From IMG/VR virus record IMGVR_UViG_3300045421_000405, positions 1 through 28,490 of that record: a stretch of 28,490 bases of DNA; one strand, 5' to 3'. The stretch comes from a virus. Shown piece after piece: positions 24,544-28,490 of the stretch; the stretch's first letter is position 1, and the number at the start of each line of letters is the position of its first letter. The notes under the pieces were generated by a model. That model saw only the letters and a list, made by a program, of their open reading frames with translations, was not told the DNA's origin and did not search any database. The position numbers were made by a program, and so were the translations under genes.

Positions 24544-24939
24544 TTAGATCTCGTTTAATGTAAGAGAGACATCATAATACGAACATTGAGTTGAGTAATC
24601 TCTTCTTATCAAGTCCTCAGTATAAGAATCTATATAGCAATTAAGTATTTCAGTTTGACCCGGCTTTAATTGAATCGATACAGATGCGGCAGCAGAACCA
24701 TTTGCCAGGGAATATAAGAAATCCCTGCCGACACGACCATCCACAGTTTTTGCCTGAAGACTGGGTAAATACGACCAAGTTAATGAAAATTGCCTTTTAT
24801 TTCTTGAGTAATATCTGCGCCTATGACCAGATGCTAAATCAATATCATTAGCAGCAATCTGTTCAGTAATATTTATCTTTCTATTGTGTTCTGTTATTTC
24901 TATTGAATTAATAGAGATAAGTTTCTGTATCGACATCAT
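24544..24939 (-). CDS. Distal-tail-like protein, short paralogue
   Basis: This 131-residue protein matches the C-terminal domain of its neighbour, with HNRKI, RRRYYSRNKRQFSLTWSYLP, TVDGRVGRDFL and LIRRDYSTQCSYYDVSL. It lacks the repeated stalk. It is encoded directly after the tape-measure protein, the normal place for a distal tail or tail-tip protein. The ATG-ATG start follows AGGGGCGG and overlaps the tape-measure stop. The gene probably arose by tandem duplication; which copy is ancestral is unclear. Two products of this fold could build alternating rings at the tail tip, but that is inference. Confidence 0.72.
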   Translation of the reverse strand: MMSIQKLISINSIEITEHNRKINITEQIAANDIDLASGHRRRYYSRNKRQFSLTWSYLPSLQAKTVDGRVGRDFLYSLANGSAAASVSIQLKPGQTEILNCYIDSYTEDLIRRDYSTQCSYYDVSLTLNEI

Positions 24940-27900
24940 CCGCCCCTATTCAATCCGTTATATGTTCTTATGACTCTATTTTCAAGACCTGCGGCTTTTT
25001 GATTTCTCGGAAGAACTTTTGTGTTGTATTCTTTCATCATTGAATTAAACCACTCCGGTTCACCAACAAATGTATCAACATAGATATTGACATTTTGAGT
25101 AGAAGATCCAGTCGGTGATACCTGATTTGTAGAATTATCAATTCTTACATTTGGCATATTAATATTTGGAATTGAAGGCATTTTTGGATATCTTGGCTTC
25201 GAAAGTTTCATGTTATTCAGTGCATCGAGAGTATCAGTACCAATTCTCTGCACTGCTTTATGGTTAAGTACATACTCACCACCGTGCAATATTGCCGGAA
25301 CCCCCTGTTGCGCGAAACCCTTTGTCATGCCACCATAACCATAGGTCATCATACCGCCCTTCATATATGAGCCAATCTTTCCACCGTTATATCTCCCAGC
25401 ACCTGCAGCCCTCAAATTATTTTTTTCCGCATTCAGTTGTGCCATGGCTTTTGCAGCTGAAGCGTCTGTAAGAGCGCCGGATGCAACTGCTGAAGCAAGA
25501 CTCGCTGCTGTAGCATTCCACTGCGCAGCTGATTTCAGGTATGCCTCTTGCCGCTCCAGGGCGGTTGTCTCTTTACCAACGTCAATTAAGGGGATTTCTG
25601 GGATTACTTCTCTAAACGAATATGTCTTTCCAGCAATTGCGCCAAGACCTACATACTTCAGCCATTCTGGCATTGTGAACGGCTTGCCCGTTATCGTATT
25701 TACACCTTTAATAACTAAATTGATCGCTCCCGCGAACAGATTTGGTATTTTTCCAATTAAACCAATAACAAAGTCAACAGCACCACCAAGTGCCCTTCTT
25801 ATAACATCGGCAACTGCTTCAATTTTTGGCTTAACAAATTCATAGAATGTATTGAATGCAGTTTTAATTTCACCCCAAATATTTTTAATAAAACCTAAAC
25901 CAGCAAGTATTTTATCCCATATCCAGCTTGTAAATTCTTTAAGCATACCTGAGGCCCATGACCAGAAGCTCTTCAGTTTATCCCAAACATCTTGCACTAC
26001 TTCCTTAATTTTTGCAAAGCCATCTTTAATTTTTTCCCATAGCACTTTAGCAAATTCCTGAAGAATGGGCCAGAGCCAGTCCCAAACACTCTGAAATAGA
26101 TCCCAGAAGTTTTGAAGGGCTGTCTTAATAGCCTCCCATGCTAATTTTATTTTATCCCACAACCAACTCCATATCTCCGCCAATATTGGCCCGAGCCAGT
26201 TCCAAACATTCTTGAACAGATCCCAATAGAATTGCAAAATTTCGCTAATCTTCTCCCATGCCCACTTTATACTATTCCACAACCAATTCCATAGCTCTGC
26301 CAATATAGGTCCAATCCAGTTCCAAGCACTCTTGAACAAATCCCAGAAGAATTGAAGGGCTGTTTGAATGCCCTCCCACGCGAATTTTATTCCATTCCAT
26401 AACCAGTCCCATAATTCTGCCAATATAGGTCCAAGCCATTCCCAAACACTCTTAAATAGATCCCAATAGAATTGCAAAATTACGCTAATTTGCTCCCATG
26501 CCCACTTTATTCCGTCCCACAACCAACTCCATAGCTGTTCTAATATTGGCGAAATAAGCTCCCATCCGGACACTATTAGATCCCAGAAGGGCTGAACATA
26601 TGGCTTGATGATCTCCCAAACCCAACCCAAAGCCTCCCAGATACCGTTACCCACAGTCTTAATAAATTCCCATGCTGTTGCTGCAGCAATCTGCAATCCT
26701 TCCCAGAATGCCATAACGTATGGTTTTATAAAGTCCCAAACCGAACCAAGAGCATCCCAGATTCCACTTCCCACAGTCTTAAGAAATTCCCACGCTAGTC
26801 CTGCGAGGTATTTCAAATTTTCCCAGAAGTTCATCACATATGGTGCTATAAAGTCCCAAACCCAACCAATAGCATCCCAAATACCACTACCCACGGTCTT
26901 GAGGAATTCCCACGCTATTCCTGCAAGGTATTTCAAATTGTCCCAGAAGTTCGTAACAAACCCACCAATATTATCCCAAACCCAACCGATAGCATCCCAA
27001 ATACCGCTTCCCACAGTCTTAAGGAATTCCCACGCCCCTCCTGCAGCAGATTTTAAACCTTCCCAGAATGCCATAGCGATCGGTCCAATATTGTTCCAGA
27101 TCCATCCGATAGCATCCCAAATACCGCTTCCCACAGTCTTAAGGAATTCCCACGCCTTTCCTGCGACAACCTTTAGGCCTTCCCAGAATCTTGTAGCAAA
27201 CCCACCAATATTATCCCAGATCCATCCCACAGCGTCCCAGATACCGCTACCAACGGTTTTAAGGAATTCCCATGTCTTTCCTGCAATAATCTTTAAACCT
27301 TCCCAAAATCTTGTAACAAACTCGCCAATTTTACCCCAGATCCATCCCACAGCATCCCAGATACCACTACCCACGGTCTTGATAAAATCCCATGCCTTTC
27401 CTGCAACAACTTTCAAACCTTCCCAGAATCTCATAGCGAACTCGCCAATCTTATCCCAGATCCATCCCACAGCATCCCAGATACCACTACCCACGGTCTT
27501 CAAAAACTCCCATGCCTTTCCTGCGAGATCTTTCAAACCTTCCCAGAAGGCCTTTGCTATTCCCCCAATCTTATCCCAAATCCAGCCAAGAGCATCCCAA
27601 ATACCACTACCCACAGTCTTAAGGAATTCCCATGCTGTTGCTGCAAAGTCCTTCAACCCTTCCCAGAATGCCATCATTATTGGTTTGATTGTATCCCAAA
27701 CCCAACCAAGGAATTTCCAAATAATCTCACCAAGTTGTTTAATATATGGATATACTTTTTTAGCAAAAACTATTAATAATTCAAATGCAAATTTTAGACC
27801 TTTATATATTACTATAAAATATAATGCCAACCGCTCAGCCATTTTTTGCAATAACGTAGCAACGATAAAAATACCAAGCATTAGGACTCTGAAGAGGAAG

Positions 27901-28490
27901 TCTCTAATCCATTTAACAACCGGATTATTCCAAATTGCATTAAGAACATCAAATATAGACTTTGCAACACCGGCAGCAATACCAAGAATTGTTTTCATAA
28001 TACCAAATACAGGCTTTGCAACACTGACGGCAATACCACCAAGAATACTAAATACAGACTTCGCAACATTGCCGACAACACTTATAATTGTTTTAAAAAC
28101 ATTAAATACAGGTTTTCCAACAGTGATGGCAATACTAAATAGCTTACCAAATATATCTTTAGCAAAATTAAATACTTTTTTAAGCACGTCTCCTATGAAA
28201 CTAAATAATGTTTTCAACATATCAAATATTGGAAGAATTAATGGACGTAATATCGGAACTAGATTTTTGCCACCAGTAAGTATAATATCCCATATTCCAT
28301 TTACAATTTTTGTTATTAAATCAAATGTGCCAGCTATAAGATCAAAGAATATATCAAATGGAACCGTAAATACTCTAATAAGTATTCTAATAAGTGGATT
28401 AACAATATCGAGAGTTGCTTTTACAGCCTTCCAGATGGGATCTTTAAATTTATCCATTAAGTCAATAATGAATTTGATACCTTTCAACAA
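24936..28490 (-). CDS. Tail tape-measure protein (N-terminus off window)
   Basis: At least 1184 residues are present and the frame is still open at the right edge. The TTG there is not evidence for a start. The protein sets tail length. Residues 124-188 hold 33-residue amphipathic repeats with AKPVF/AKSVF, followed by two hydrophobic segments (about 191-242). Residues 291-850 hold 14 modules of 40 residues rich in Trp, such as KTVGSGIWDAVGWIWDKIG. The C-terminus has the common tape-measure segment GVPAILHGGEYVLNHKAV after Gly-rich sequence. It ends against the distal-tail-like gene. The long Trp-repeat region is unusual and nearly identical at the DNA level in neighbouring copies. Confidence 0.92.
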   Translation of the reverse strand: MLKGIKFIIDLMDKFKDPIWKAVKATLDIVNPLIRILIRVFTVPFDIFFDLIAGTFDLITKIVNGIWDIILTGGKNLVPILRPLILPIFDMLKTLFSFIGDVLKKVFNFAKDIFGKLFSIAITVGKPVFNVFKTIISVVGNVAKSVFSILGGIAVSVAKPVFGIMKTILGIAAGVAKSIFDVLNAIWNNPVVKWIRDFLFRVLMLGIFIVATLLQKMAERLALYFIVIYKGLKFAFELLIVFAKKVYPYIKQLGEIIWKFLGWVWDTIKPIMMAFWEGLKDFAATAWEFLKTVGSGIWDALGWIWDKIGGIAKAFWEGLKDLAGKAWEFLKTVGSGIWDAVGWIWDKIGEFAMRFWEGLKVVAGKAWDFIKTVGSGIWDAVGWIWGKIGEFVTRFWEGLKIIAGKTWEFLKTVGSGIWDAVGWIWDNIGGFATRFWEGLKVVAGKAWEFLKTVGSGIWDAIGWIWNNIGPIAMAFWEGLKSAAGGAWEFLKTVGSGIWDAIGWVWDNIGGFVTNFWDNLKYLAGIAWEFLKTVGSGIWDAIGWVWDFIAPYVMNFWENLKYLAGLAWEFLKTVGSGIWDALGSVWDFIKPYVMAFWEGLQIAAATAWEFIKTVGNGIWEALGWVWEIIKPYVQPFWDLIVSGWELISPILEQLWSWLWDGIKWAWEQISVILQFYWDLFKSVWEWLGPILAELWDWLWNGIKFAWEGIQTALQFFWDLFKSAWNWIGPILAELWNWLWNSIKWAWEKISEILQFYWDLFKNVWNWLGPILAEIWSWLWDKIKLAWEAIKTALQNFWDLFQSVWDWLWPILQEFAKVLWEKIKDGFAKIKEVVQDVWDKLKSFWSWASGMLKEFTSWIWDKILAGLGFIKNIWGEIKTAFNTFYEFVKPKIEAVADVIRRALGGAVDFVIGLIGKIPNLFAGAINLVIKGVNTITGKPFTMPEWLKYVGLGAIAGKTYSFREVIPEIPLIDVGKETTALERQEAYLKSAAQWNATAASLASAVASGALTDASAAKAMAQLNAEKNNLRAAGAGRYNGGKIGSYMKGGMMTYGYGGMTKGFAQQGVPAILHGGEYVLNHKAVQRIGTDTLDALNNMKLSKPRYPKMPSIPNINMPNVRIDNSTNQVSPTGSSTQNVNIYVDTFVGEPEWFNSMMKEYNTKVLPRNQKAAGLENRVIRTYNGLNRGG
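25941..27620 (-). repeat. Fourteen 120-base coding modules in the tape-measure gene
   Basis: Nine modules beginning KTVGSGIW (unit 1 from 27620) are followed by five related Trp-rich modules of the form LW.WLW...WDLFK..W.W. All keep an exact 120-base period. Adjacent copies share long identical runs, for example in the segments beginning 27001 and 27121, and 27361 and 27481. That points to recent tandem duplication or gene conversion. Each module adds 40 residues of predicted helix. Confidence 0.93.
27927..28121 (-). repeat. 99-base amphipathic repeats near the tape-measure N-terminus
   Basis: Two full units of 33 residues start VGKPVF and VAKPVF. Each is split by an AKSVF/AKSIF half-unit (18 plus 15 residues). 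They are rich in Gly, Ala, Val and Phe and precede the hydrophobic segments. Confidence 0.75.

Noticed and set aside
25444-25845. 133-codon plus-strand frame opposite the tape-measure gene
   Set aside because: It is a shadow of a strongly supported gene, rich in Ala/Ser from the complementary codons, with no ribosome site or neighbours on that strand.
28488-28490. TTG at the right edge as start of the tape-measure gene
   Set aside because: The frame is simply open at the window boundary, so the true start is most likely upstream, outside the window.

Overview
The window reads as one long minus-strand stretch of a tailed-phage genome. No plus-strand gene is supported. The base composition is A+T-rich. 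The strongest host clue is a WhiB-like protein (14285-14578), a regulator family confined to Actinobacteria and their phages. A low-G+C actinobacterial host, such as an aquatic lineage, is therefore the best guess; this is inference.

Read in the direction of transcription (right to left), the layout has three blocks. (1) Tail morphogenesis, 28490-17074: a tape-measure protein whose N-terminus lies off the right edge, two related tail proteins that follow it, a 1338-residue tail-hub/adhesion protein, a tail fibre with a C-terminal S74 chaperone, and a small beta-rich virion protein. An HNH endonuclease sits at the boundary (17074-16625). (2) Replication, regulation and recombination, 16616-3835: metallophosphoesterase, zinc ribbon, MerR-like regulator, WhiB-like protein, DnaB-like helicase, primase, putative SSB, tRNA-Ala(UGC), HAD phosphatase, DnaE-type polymerase, RecA-like recombinase, a putative PD-(D/E)XK nuclease, a Cas4/RecB-like Fe-S nuclease and a RuvC-like resolvase. 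(3) Packaging and accessory genes, 3860-1: small HTH protein, cysteine-cluster protein, glycosyltransferase, small terminase and large terminase (cut at the left edge). On a circular or circularly permuted map, the capsid genes would lie beyond the left edge.

Almost every gene overlaps its neighbour by a few bases (ATGA, TAATG, GTGA), so translation is probably coupled. Three genes break the pattern by lacking a Shine-Dalgarno sequence and having a perfect TATAAT 6-7 bases before the start codon: large terminase, metallophosphoesterase and the 219-residue virion protein. That geometry fits leaderless transcription, which is common in Actinobacteria, and would divide the strand into separately controlled blocks.

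The most unusual region is 933-1185, between the small and large terminase genes. It holds six copies of a GTTCTCAAATTGTGA-type repeat at spacings of 39, 42, 42, 42 and 30 bases. The repeats could be a packaging-recognition site, an operator or promoter array for large terminase, or a short repeat-protein gene. There is no gene-free stretch longer than 300 bases.
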